A stretch of DNA of 64,000 nt from Phanerodontia chrysosporium (taxonomy: Eukaryota; Basidiomycota; Agaricomycetes; Polyporales; Phanerochaetaceae): positions 620,001 through 684,000 of the forward strand of contig MJGA01000005.1 in assembly GCA_001910725.1 (NCBI GenBank), written 5' to 3'. The notes below the pieces were generated by a model. It was not told the DNA's origin and made no database searches. It saw only the letters and a list, made by a program, of their open reading frames with translations. This document shows positions 54,434-64,000 of this stretch, piece after piece. Position numbers and translations under genes: made by a program. The number at the start of each line of letters is the position of its first letter. Position 1 is the stretch's first letter.

Positions 54434-56364
54434 ATGGGCCCACGCACGCAGCGCGCTGCATCCCCTGCCCCGGGCTACCAGCCGCCCGATGTCGCTCTCA
54501 ACGGACGCAAGTCGTCCAGCATCAACCTGCGCGAGGCCGCGCTCTCGTCGTCGAGCTCACAACACAGCAATCACTCGTCGTCATCGTCTCTCTCGACCCC
54601 CACGCCGCCCACCGCCGACACCAGCCCCCGCCCCGTCCGCCCGTCCCTGGGCCTCCCCGGGCAGTCGTCCGGATCCCGTCCAAAGCTCAAGCTCCCGAAG
54701 CTCGACTTCAGCGGCGGCGAGGGCCCCTTTGCCGGAGGCTACGCAGGCGGGCCTAACAACGCCAACGGCTCGTACTCTCCGCAGGTCAACGCGGGCGGCG
54801 CGCTCAGTGCCGCGGAGAGCGAGCCCACCATCCGCCCGCAGCAAACCATCTCGCCGCAGGCACGGCCACCGCCTGTGGTCTCCATGGAGAACCTGCGCGA
54901 GACGGTGGACGGATTTGATAGATACGATGATGAGGTGCTCGAGGAGCTGACCCGGCTCGGCGAGGGGGCGGGCGGTGCGGTGTACAAGGTGCGGGACAAG
55001 CGGAACGGCCAGATCATGGCGCGGAAGACGATCACCACGCTCGAGGCGCCGTTGAAACAGCTCCTGCGCGAGATCAAGATCATTTCGTCCACATCGCACG
55101 TCAACATCATCAAGTTCTATGGCGCGTACATGTCCTCGTCGAGCAGCGAAATCAACGTCCTCATGGAGTACGCCGAGGGCGGCAGTCTCGAATCTGTCGG
55201 CAAGCAGATGAGACTCCTCGGAGCTCGTGTCAGCGAGAAGGTTGCGGGTCGTCTCGCCGAGGGGGTAGGTACCATCCCGCTCCCCTTGATGGTGCGCTGA
55301 TGCCCGGTGATGCCCTTGTAGATCTTGCAAGGCCTTGCGTATCTCCACTCTCAGAAGACCATCCATCGGGACATCAAGCCACCAAACGTGCTCTTGACGC
55401 GCGAGGGCGTCGTGAGACTCTGCGACTTTGGTGTCTCTGGCGAGCTCATCAACTCGAACGCGGGGACCTTCACGGGCACGAGCCTCTACATGGCGGTGCG
55501 TGCCTCGCGCAGCTGGTCCTCTCAGCCACTGGTGCTGACTGTGCCCGCATGCAGCCCGAACGCCTTGCAGGCGACCAGTACAGCATCCGGTCCGACGTGT
55601 GGTCAACCGGCATTACGCTGCTGGAGCTGGTCCAGAACCGCTTCCCGTTCCCGCAGGACATTGCGCAGATCGAGCTCATGATGCTCATTACTCAGAATGA
55701 GGTAGGAGCGCGTTCAGTCGACCTGACACACGTGCTGACACAGCGAAATAGCCACCAGAGCTCGAGGACGAAGATGGCATCACATACAGCGCCGAAATGA
55801 AGGATTTCATGAAAGCTGCGTGAGTGCTACACGAGCGCGGATCCGCGCACATGTGGCTGACTGGGTGCATGCCGTAGCCTCACGCGTCAGCCGGACCAGC
55901 GTCCAACACCCAGCCAACTCCTCATGCATCCGTGGATAGTGAGAACAATGCGGGAAGAAGTCAACATGGCGTTCTGGCTCCGCAAAGTGTGGAATTGGAA
56001 AAAGGAAAAGCGTTCAGACGACTCGTACGTTTCACACGTTCCCTTTTGCCCCTTTTCGCTTCCCTTTGACGCCTTCTATTTGGCCACTCTTCTTTCCTTT
56101 CCCGCTTTATTCGCTTCACAGTGCCAGTGCCCTTTCATCTTCTTCCCGGGTGGGCCGCGTACTTTCTTCAGCTTCTCTCTTTGGCAAAATTTTGTCGCGG
56201 TTCACCTGCTCAAGCAACGTACCGCAAGTGCATGATATTGACCTTGACTCTCTGATGTTCTACACAGCCGTCCCAGCTCCAGCCGCGGTGCCCAAGGCTC
56301 AATCGAAGCTTCCATGGCGGGTCTGAGGATAAGGAACGACTCGCCGCCGTTCGAAGAGAGTTGA
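54434..56364 (+). CDS. MAP kinase kinase, Mkk1/2 (cell-wall integrity) type
   Basis: Six exons (54434-55264, 55322-55495, 55555-55701, 55752-55819, 55878-56024, 56268-56364) give 487 aa. A Ser/Pro-rich N-terminus of about 170 residues precedes the kinase: [18 protein letters not shown] (P-loop), IMARKTI (ATP Lys), [11 protein letters not shown] (catalytic loop), [20 protein letters not shown] with the phospho-acceptor Ser/Thr, and LYMAPERL split by an intron. The activation loop resembles yeast Mkk1/Mkk2 (AxTFTGTSxYMAPER) more than Ste7 or Pbs2, so a cell-wall-integrity role is inferred. The last intron (56025-56267) is 243 nt and contains a possible 97-nt Ser-rich cassette exon at 56122-56218. 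The family-like tail [12 protein letters not shown] favours skipping it. Confidence 0.9.
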
Positions 56365-57110
56365 GCTCCTTCGTCTCGTCCTGCGGACCCAAGCAAATAG
56401 TACAATTTATGTCATGTCGCGCCCTCCAAAGGAAGTCTTCCTGCAATTGTGCCTCGTGTTTCGTCTCTCTGCTCCTCCATTTCTCCACCCTCGCTGGCCA
56501 TAGTATAGTCATTTCGTCTGTAGCACCCTGTCTCTGCGCTTTCGTTGGCATGCATCCTGGTCTACTGCTCGCATCACCATCGCTCCCATCTAGTTGTCTT
56601 TCTCCGTCTTCTTCGTACCACACAGACGTCGATCGTGTTTGTAGTGCATCGAAACCTGGATATTATCTTGTAGCCGTACCGCGCAGCTGCCAACGTGTGA
56701 CGCCCCGCGCTCGGGCGAGTGGCTATGTCCAGAGCGAACAGACTCCGAGGCCGTTGTGGCGTTTGATGAGAGCTACTGCGAACACGAGGCGTCGCCACGC
56801 CAGCAAAGGAACACATATGGGCGCTTATAACCAAAGCAGTTTCTGATGGGATGCGTGCCGAGAGAACGGCGGACAAAGGCCAGCGTGCCCGCCCATCAAC
56901 GCTCTCGTCCTAGCGATTGTCGCCTGTGCATCCAAAGCAGCGGACCCTGACTCTCGTCCATTTCCCTTTCCTAATATGGCTTCATGGTATGTACCCCGGC
57001 GGGGCCCTACGCCGCGCGAGCCCCCTCGTTGCGTTCCTGGCCCCCAAAGCACGTCGCGGACTTACACAGGCGCATGTTGCCGTATATATTTACTTGGAGG
57101 CATTGTAGGT
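56365..57110. other. intergenic
   Basis: About 745 bp. A TATATATT stretch at 57082-57089 could be a core promoter, but it lies very near the called ATG, so the gene's true 5' end may be a small exon at 56976 (see the next gene). Confidence 0.4.
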
Positions 57111-58398
57111 ATGGCCCAGCAGCAAACCGTCCCCCCACCCGCTTTCACACTTCGCCCTTTGCCTCAGCACCTTTGCCAGACAATGCCAAAGCTCTCCCCC
57201 GAGACGACCATCTGCCTCACGCGGCCACGATCGACCCGCTCCTATGATCCCTGGACGGGTGTCAGCGCGGCCGCACAGCGCCTGCGACACATGTTGGACA
57301 CCGTCCTCATCCCCGCCTGCAACAAGGCCGGGTACAACTACAGAACCTCCTTCCAGCCACGCGTTATCCGCGGCAAGGTGCGTGATCTTCACCAGTGCGC
57401 GGATAGGCCCTCTCCTGACAGTCGCCCTGCAACAGTTCAGGTGCCCGGTATGCCCGTCCAGCGTGACCTTGTCACTGGCCAACGAGAACAACCACTACCG
57501 CCACGAGATGACCCTTTCCCACATCCAGATGGTCGGATTGCACTTGGAGCTCACTGGTAGCGAGCTGAATAAGCTCATCACTGACGTGCGCGCGTTGATG
57601 TTCGAGTGCGACCAGTGCGACAAACAGTAAGCCGTCCCCCGCGTGTCCCCCGCCCCACCGAGCTCATCTCCCTTTGTCCGCAGCTTCACCCGCAAGGAGA
57701 GCCTCAGGCGCCATCAGTATCGCATGAGGCACGGGGACCAGGAGCCGCGGCCCGCTCAGGTCAAGTCCCCGCGCCCGCCCAAAGTGAAAAAACGCCGCGC
57801 GCTGCCGGCAGTACTGTCCAGGCTCCCGCGCGCTGCTGTTTATGACAGCCCCGAGCCTGCGGCCCCGCTGGCCTGTGCGCCGCCGACACCGTCGTCGTCG
57901 GCAGGACCCTCGTCGATCGACGGCGGCTGGTCGCCCGCGTCCCAGCTGTCCGAGCCGGTCTCCACGCCCGGCAGTGCCTTCGAGCCGTGGCTGTCCGACC
58001 TGTCTCCGCCTGTGCCCCCCTCGGTCGATCCCAGCTGGATGCCGCCCCAGCTGCCGGTGCACACTGCGGCGCCCGCGTACGCCCAGCCGCGTCTTCTGTC
58101 CGCGAATACTCGAGAGATTGTCCCGATCATGCTGACCGCTCCCCAGCCACAACCGCAGCTGTGGGATGACTCGTGGATGCTGGAAGGCTTCGATTCGACG
58201 GCGGGGTTTGATGTCCAGTCGCGCGACGAGGAATTCGACATGTGGGCTAACATGCCTACCTACTACCCCGCGGAGACTGTCCAGCCCCAGATCTACGACG
58301 CGTACCCGGACAGCATTGGCCTTGGCGCTGACCAGCCTCAATGGGGGCCTCAAGATGACGCCGACCAGTGGGCCTACTGGATAAGCCTACTGAAATGA
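57111..58398 (+). CDS. C2H2 zinc-finger protein
   Basis: Three exons (57111-57377, 57436-57626, 57684-58398) give 390 aa. A first finger-like unit FRCPVCPSSVTLSLANENNH with YRHEMTLSH and a classical second finger FECDQCDKHFTRKESLRRHQ with YRMRH (spanning an intron) indicate nucleic-acid binding. A basic stretch PRPPKVKKRRAL could be a nuclear signal; the C-terminal 200 residues are Pro/Ser/Gln/acid-rich, as in transcription activators. The upstream segment WTGVSAAAQRLRHMLDTVLI is helical. Start: ATG 57111 keeps one frame throughout. An alternative begins at ATG 56976 with donor after TCATG and acceptor TTGTAG, giving a good-looking second frame that stops just before DPWTGVS. Confidence 0.78.
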
Positions 58399-58620
58399 AG
58401 TCGGGGCATTGCGTACTCTTATTTCTCACTGCATTCGCATCCTAAACCGTGTACTACTTGCACCCTGGATCTGCATCACATATTTATCTTGTATCATCCT
58501 CTGACTTGTGTACTTTGGTACTCAGCTTATTGTGTCATTCTCAGACAACTTAACGCCTAGTGTGATTGTGGGCCACATTATATACCGGAGCGCCGAGACA
58601 ATAACTCCGATGTCGATCTC
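58399..58620. other. convergent 3' flanks
   Basis: About 220 bp between the zinc-finger stop and the SDR1 stop. Nothing recognised. Confidence 0.4.
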
Positions 58621-59863
58621 TCACTGGCACATCTCTTTCACGATCCTCCGTACGTCCGGCGACACCTCCGCCAGGACCTCTATTGTCTCGCGCTTCCCAC
58701 GTGCCATGAGCCAGAAGCCCAATAAGACGAGCAAGCGCATGCACTCACCCACAGCCGCTCCTGCATCTCCCAGCCCTGCTTGCTGATGACATAGTCGCTC
58801 GGCTCCGCCACCGCGCTCGTCGCGACGTACGCGCCGCGCAGGAACGCGACGTGTGCGCCGTCCTTGCCGTCGGGGCCGAGCGCGGCGTGCACGACCTGGC
58901 GCGCGCCCTGCTCGGCGGTGCGCCCGAGGGTGAGCTCCAGGAGCTTGAACGCCGCCTGCCGCCGCCACGGGACGTGGCGCCGGAGCTCGCTCACGCAGAA
59001 GCCGGGGCAGCACGCCGCGGGAACGATGGCGCTGGCGCGCAGGTGCTCGGCGAGTGCGCGCACGAAGAAGACGTTGAGCACTGGTGGCCACGCTGTGTTT
59101 TCAGCTGGATAGCGCGGCACGGACGGCACGCACGCACGCTTCGTCTCGCTGTACTGCGGGAAGTCTTTGCCCGTAAAATCCTCCGGTGTGTTGAGCGCGC
59201 GGAGTACGTTTGGTGCGGCGGCATGCTTGTCCAAGTTCACGGTCATGTGCATTCCGCTCGACGTCACGACCAGCCGGGAATAGCTGTTGTGCTCGCGAGC
59301 TGCACGCGCGAGGTTTGGCAGCAGGAGGAGGCACAGCAGCGCCGTCGAGAGGTGGTTGACTTGCAGCCTAGCGAGAATGATTATAGGGTGCGTCGCTGCA
59401 AGGACTAGAGGCAACTCACGTTTCTTCCCAGCCATCCTTGGTGGTGACAAAGTTCGGTTGGCCGATGGCTGCGTTCGCGATGAGGATGTCCACGGGGGTG
59501 TCCTGCAGACGGGCGGCGAAGGCTTGCACGGACGCAAAGTTGGAGAGGTCAATTAACTGTATTTCTGCAGCGTAGCCTGTGGCCTTGGCGATCTCTTCCG
59601 GGTAAAGTGCCCCATCAGCACCATTGCATTGACTGAAGAGGATGTCATGGCTTACTCTCAACGGCTGCACGTCCTCGTCCCTCGCTCCTACATCCGATGA
59701 TAAGCCGCGCGGGCTTCAATCGCGCAAAGTGCTTTGCAGCTTCGAGTCCGATGCCTGTATTGGCACCAACGATGACGACGGTCTTGCCCGCGAGGTCGGC
59801 CTGCAGGGGTGGAGGAAGACGTGTCCACTGGCTGGACACCATGCGAAATACACTGTTGCGCAT
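58621..59863 (-). CDS. short-chain dehydrogenase/reductase 1 (tandem copy)
   Basis: Five exons (59863-59656, 59594-59420, 59367-59138, 59080-58749, 58692-58621) join in phase to 338 aa. Rossmann cofactor motif GKTVVIVGANTGIGLEAAKH with a following Arg (GCRSEGRGRA) suggests NADP(H). IDLSNFASVQAFAARLQDTP and VDILIANAAIG are the next SDR elements; the catalytic Ser (LVVTSSGMHM) is present, but the usual YxxxK appears only as FPQYSETKLLNVFF, where Tyr and Lys are three residues apart, matching YxxxK spacing (Y-S-E-T-K). It resembles fungal WWOX/retinol-dehydrogenase-like reductases of unknown substrate. An in-frame ATG seven codons later ([13 protein letters not shown]) is an alternative start. 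Same exon plan as SDR2 next door. Frame intact. Confidence 0.9.
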
Positions 59864-60737
59864 TTTCGTAATCGATGTGGTCGTCGGCGTAGGAATGGGT
59901 AATGGTAGCCATGTCGTGCTGGCCCTGCGAGTATATGTACCTGGTGAGAGCTATCGCAGTGTCCGTGAGAGAGGCCCAGAGAAGCGTGCTGACGACAGCG
60001 CAAGGCACGCTGGTAATCATGCTGAGGCGGCTGCGCATCCGTCTAGGAGTCAATGTAGTCCGGCCGCCCCATCTCACGGCGTATTGGCACCGGCGTTGGC
60101 TTGCGCAGTCTACGCCCGCCACGACTCGTCACCTGTTCGGTTTAGGTTCAGGTTACGCAAGCTCCCGGCAGGGCGGCACTCGCGCTCGGCACGCACTTAG
60201 ACTCGTGCGGTGAGGATTGATGACAGGGTACGTATGATGATCCCACGGCGCAATCAGCCGGTCGAGCAGACACTAGTAGCAGAACTTTCGCACTAGATGG
60301 TGTTCCGTAGAGAAGGTTGAGATATTGCCGTGCCACCTGGGTGAGATTCCATGGGATGCTTACTTTATTTGCGTGGATGCCTGCATTTCGACGGTTATGT
60401 GCTTGAAGAGCGACAACACACGTAGGTTTGACGAACGTAGCTGGCAGGGCGGCAACATGCTTCGAGCCATCAGGGACCCGGACACCGCTTGCCATCAAAG
60501 CTTTGTGGCGTCTAGCGCCCGCTCAGCAATATTTTCGTTCGGGCGAAAAACACGGGAGCAAACGCGGCCACGCGTAAACACTACTTGGCAACGCATGCGC
60601 CTCAGGCCCAGACTTCTTGCGTCACATCCGGAGATTAAAAATCCGGGTCTCTTCATTGGCCGCGGCAGAATTATAGGCGAATTTAGGGTACAGAAATAGA
60701 GTCATCGGCGGCGAGACCTCGACCACCAGTTTCAAAG
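59864..60737. other. spacer between the SDR genes
   Basis: About 870 bp; SDR1 promoter and SDR2 3' flank. No extra SDR fragment or other gene found. Confidence 0.4.
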
Positions 60738-61996
60738 CTAGTTGAAATACTCCTTCGCTATCCTCCGAACGTCCGGCGACACCTCCGCGAGGATCTCGAT
60801 CGTTTCGCGCTGCAAAAAAAAACCCCGTCAGCACTGCAGAAACGCACGGCGGGAGGAAGGAGACCCACCCAGAGACGCTCCTGGACGTCGTGTCCCTCCT
60901 TGCTGATCACAAAGTCGCTCGGCTCCTGCACGGCGTTGCAGCTCACGTACGCACCGCGCATGAACGCGACGTGCGGGCCGTCGGCGCCGTCAGGCCCGAG
61001 CGCGGCGTGCAGCAGCTGCCGCGCGCCCTGCTCTGCGCTGCGCCCGAGCGTGAGGTCCATCACTGCCATGAGCAGCCGCGTCCCCACTGGCAAGTTGCGC
61101 CGCAGGCCCGAGTAGCAGAAGCCCGGGTTCACGGCGTCGGGCACGACGGCACCGTCGGCGGGAGGTGCTCGGCGAGCGCGCGTGTGAAGAAGACGTTGAG
61201 CACTGCACGGAGCCGGTCAGCGAGCGTCCGAGGGATGTGTGAGGGGGCAGACGTACGCTTTGACAGTGGGTACCGTGTTTCCATGCGTTGTGGTGTGCAA
61301 TATTCGCTGTTGCTGAGTGTCCGCAGAATGCCTTCTGGTGCAGCCTGTGCTGCATCATCGATGCGCGTCGTCATGTGCATCTCGCTTGTGACGAGCACCA
61401 GGCGCGAGTGGCTATTGTGTTCACGTGCGGCCTTGTCGAGATTCGGAAGCAGGAGGAAGGTAAGCAGTGCTGTGGAGAGGTGGTTGACCTGCACTCTGTG
61501 GGCGATTTCAGACGGACCTTGCAACGCGTGAGCATGACTCATAACGTACGTCTCTTCCCACCCATCCCTTGTCTGGCGATAATCGCCCTGTGCGACGGCA
61601 GCATTGGCGACGAGTATGTCTACCGGATCGTCCTTCAGCCGCTCGGCGAACGCAGTCACCGACGCGAAGAGCGCAAAATCGACGAGCTGCAGCTCGGCCG
61701 CATATCCCGTCTTCCTCGCAATCGCTGCCAGCAAAACAAAATCAGCACAAGAGGACGACGGGGAGAAGAGCCGCGCAGCACGCACCCTCGATCGCGGCCT
61801 TGCCCTTCTCCTCGCTTCGGCACGCGACAATCAGCCTCGCAGGCTTCATGCGCGCAAAGTGCGTCGCAGCCTCGAAGCCGATGCCGTTGTTGGCGCCGGT
61901 GACGACGACGGTCTTGCCCGCGAGATCGGCGGCGAGCGGCGGCGGGAGGCGCGTCCACTGCTCTGCAACGAAGCTGGTGAAGGTGAGTTTTCCCAT
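60738..61996 (-). CDS. short-chain dehydrogenase/reductase 2 (tandem copy), frame broken once
   Basis: Exons 61996-61786, 61724-61550, 61495-61257, 61202-60869, 60809-60738, about 343 aa. Cofactor motif [43 protein letters not shown], catalytic Ser in [10 protein letters not shown], and the Tyr/Lys pair in [15 protein letters not shown]. Second exon (175 nt) and last exon (72 nt) have exactly the lengths of SDR1. In exon 4 ALAEHLPP and [17 protein letters not shown] lie in different frames; one base is missing at about 61154-61158, and the exon sum is one short. A GTATATAAGG box lies about 104 bp upstream of the ATG. Substrate unknown. Confidence 0.88.
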
Positions 61997-62098
61997 GGGT
62001 GCGGTGTCTGTGGGGTCTTGTGGGTTACTGTGGTGGCGGTATAGTACGGTTTTCGTAGTATGGCGAGCTATCCGTCAACACAAGCCGGCGCACCATCC

Positions 62099-62106
62099 TT
62101 ATATAC
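62099..62106 (-). promoter_or_regulatory. TATA box of SDR2
   Basis: Minus-strand GTATATAAGG, about 104 bp upstream of the SDR2 ATG. Confidence 0.6.
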
Positions 62107-63307
62107 ACCCTGCACGCCCCCGCGATTCACGCACGCATTGTCTCCATGGACGCGACAGCTCGCCCTGCCGAGCCGCACTCGCACACCCTGAGGGCAGCGC
62201 GGCCGCGCAGGGCGCATGTCCATGACGTGCGGGAAAGCGCACAGCGCCGGAGCCGCTTAGTCACGGGCATGAGCACGGCGCGGGCAGCTGCTATCAGCGC
62301 TGGAGTACACGCTCTTACGTGCCCGCCTAGTCAATGAGGCCCTGGGCCGGTGCGGACGCGGATAAGGCCCTGGGCCCGCATACGTCGCGCGTGCGCGTAT
62401 GCCCGGCAGCGCCGTGCCGAGGCGAGGCTCCATCGCGGCGGCGGCAGTAAGGATGGATCTTGGCGATCTGGCTGACTGTAGGGATGACTCGCTCGAGCTC
62501 GCTTGTTGCGATAACTCTGTGTGGAATGTGCGAACGAACCTTCGCATCTTCCCAGGGTATATTGGCCAGGCGCGTGACCTTGGCGCCCGAGACAGTCCTC
62601 CCTGAGCGGACTTCAGCTTCGCCGGCAAAGGAGTGGAAAGCTAAAGCTTATCTGCACGACGAAGGCTACAGTCATGAGACGCTTGAGCAAGAAGCTAGGC
62701 TGAGATGTCGCGGGGAACGCACCAAGACTACACGGCGGACCGCCGTCATCTATGTCAGCACGGCGCATCGAACAAGAAGACGACAAGCACGAGCTCCTAT
62801 GATCCTGTAACGATACCTATTCAATTTATGTCACAGCTACATACATACACGGTGGCCGAGTACAAGCGATAAGGGTGTCGCACAAAACGCGGAAAACAGA
62901 GAGGGAGACAGAAGGAGAGGGCGGCGTACACGGACCGTGAAACTGGTAATACAAGTTCTCTACTATTTATGTTTGTTGCGGTTGGAAGACGGGGGCGGGC
63001 AGTGATGCGGAAATTAACATACAAGGAGCGGCGGCAGAAGCAGAAGAGCTGGGATGCTTGCGATGCGACGTGGGGAACAACAGCGGAACAAATTGCGAAA
63101 ACGAGTGTAGCGAAGTGGAAGCGATCCGTGAATGATGATGCGAAGAGAGACCCTGGATTGTGAATGCAAAGACCGGAGAGGGATGGACGGTGCATACGGC
63201 ATAGGAAAGCAATACATACAAATAAACTATAGCGGGTCCGTCGCGGGTAGGACTAGGCGGCGAATGATGATGAGACAAGGCGAGGTGCGTCGAGAGGCAG
63301 GCGCTGT
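62107..63307. other. long intergenic region, nothing assigned
   Basis: About 1.2 kb between two minus-strand genes. The part 62820-63260 is poorer in GC and may be 3' untranslated sequence of the last gene. No domain or RNA recognised. Confidence 0.4.
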
Positions 63308-63963
63308 TCAGAGGGCTTCTCCGGTGCCGACCACAGAGGAGATGTTCGAAAGCATGCTCGAGCGCGCGCTGTAGAATGCGGTTGAACGTGACGTGTCGCC
63401 CTCCCAGCGTTCCTCGATTTCGCTCAGCGTCAGAGCGGAGCCGACACCACGAGAGCGGCTCTGGTGAGAAAATGCGCGCGTGTGCTTCGAGGCGTCAGTC
63501 TTGGACCGCGAACGAAGCGCCGAATCCGAGTGCGAAGGGCGCACGGAGGCGGAAGGACGCGTGTCCAAACGGGTGGGCGACGGCGGGAATGGCCTGCTGT
63601 CGACGGAGAAGCCAAGTGCCGAAAACTGTAGCAAACTGTCAGCTCTCAGAGGAGAAGAAGACTAATGGAATCACTGACCTCAGGAGATAGAGCAGGCAGC
63701 TGCTTCGCTTCCGAAGCAGGGCTAGACTCTACGACCTCCCTCGGTGGACCGAAACCCTGAGGGGGCATTGGCCAGACCTTGCGGGGCTCGGCAGCAAGAG
63801 CGAAACGTGGTCCTCGGACCCAACCACCGTTGCCGCGCGAGGGCATATCGTCCATGCAATCGTCGTCCTGACAGTCGAGCTCGCTCACAAAGACATCGTC
63901 TGCGATCGCAGGCCCTACAGGCTCCAAAAGGGAGGAGGCCGAGGTCACAGCAGAAGTCGCCAT
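63308..63963 (-). CDS. hypothetical protein
   Basis: Two exons (63963-63679 and 63625-63308, intron 53 nt with GTCAGT donor) join in phase to 200 aa. I recognise no family. The N-terminal half is acidic (SELDCQDDDCMDD), the C-terminal half is Ser/Arg-rich (RSRSKTDASKHTRAFSHQSR) and ends TAFYSARSSMLSNISSVVGT. No signal peptide or membrane helix. The ATG at 63963 is 37 bp from the window edge, so an upstream exon beyond the edge cannot be excluded. Confidence 0.55.
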
Positions 63964-64000
63964 CGGGAACGGCGACGGTGGACGCTCTGTAGTGAGTAGA

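Noticed and set aside
53616..54447. Two overlapping minus-strand frames of more than 200 codons
   Set aside because: No domain, no plausible start, no splice partners; both overlap the promoter of the MAP kinase kinase.
54581..55606. Minus-strand 341-codon frame
   Set aside because: Antisense to the MAP kinase kinase; GC-rich codon bias opens the opposite strand.
1..64000. Transposons, LTRs or long direct or inverted repeats
   Set aside because: No transposase, reverse transcriptase, integrase or terminal repeats seen; the only clear repeats are within coding sequence or between paralogues.

Overview
This window is a piece of a filamentous basidiomycete genome, most likely an Agaricomycete of the polypore type. 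The evidence is about 28 intron-rich protein genes with many 45-65 nt GT-AG introns, CT(A/G)AC-like branch sites, GC-rich coding DNA and families typical of mushrooms (DUF6533 membrane protein, BTB and F-box expansions, HSP12, fungal UDP-glycosyltransferases). I read no prokaryotic operon, CRISPR array or phage. Exon chains were assembled by hand from splice signals, phase agreement and protein homology; coordinates span start codon to stop codon.

Layout. 0.4-8 kb: a CDCA7-type zinc-finger protein, the mitochondrial import subunit TIM17, an FMN-dependent alpha-hydroxy-acid dehydrogenase and an F-box protein. 8.5-13.4 kb: two tandem UDP-glycosyltransferases with the same 11-exon plan. 13.7-18.2 kb: a BLI-3-like flavin-binding protein, a class III aminotransferase and a BTB protein. 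18.6-26.5 kb: a splicing neighbourhood with the U2-associated factor SR140, an intron-containing tRNA-Leu, the second-step splicing factor SLU7, a DUF6533 membrane protein and a U2 snRNA gene. 26.7-33.8 kb: HSP12, a membrane-anchored PA/RING ubiquitin ligase, a second BTB protein, a RING-less paralogue of the PA/RING gene and a secreted barwin/expansin-like protein. 33.9-43 kb: GCN5 histone acetyltransferase, formate dehydrogenase, an EXS-domain (ERD1-like) membrane protein and a secreted low-complexity protein. 44-64 kb: a bZIP-like protein, a conserved hypothetical protein, an MFS sugar transporter, a nucleoside hydrolase, RACK1, an MKK-type MAP kinase kinase, a C2H2 zinc-finger protein, two tandem short-chain dehydrogenases and a partial-looking hypothetical gene.

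How the genes fit together. Most are unrelated housekeeping genes. Local groupings are three paralogue pairs (UGT, SDR, PA-domain), the spliceosome group (SR140, SLU7, U2) and a set of minus-strand stress or detoxification genes (BLI-3, HSP12, formate dehydrogenase, SDR2) that share a GTATATAAG element 56-104 bp upstream of their ATG.

Two cautions. First, at least ten places in otherwise well-conserved genes (GCN5, RACK1, SLU7, MFS, lactate-dehydrogenase family, BTB, SDR2, UGT2 and others) lose frame by exactly one missing base, mostly in short homopolymers. Because GCN5, RACK1 and SLU7 are affected, residual consensus errors in the assembly are the simplest explanation, and every 'broken' gene here should be read in that light. 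Second, many introns are multiples of three without stops, so single-frame ORFs pass straight through them.
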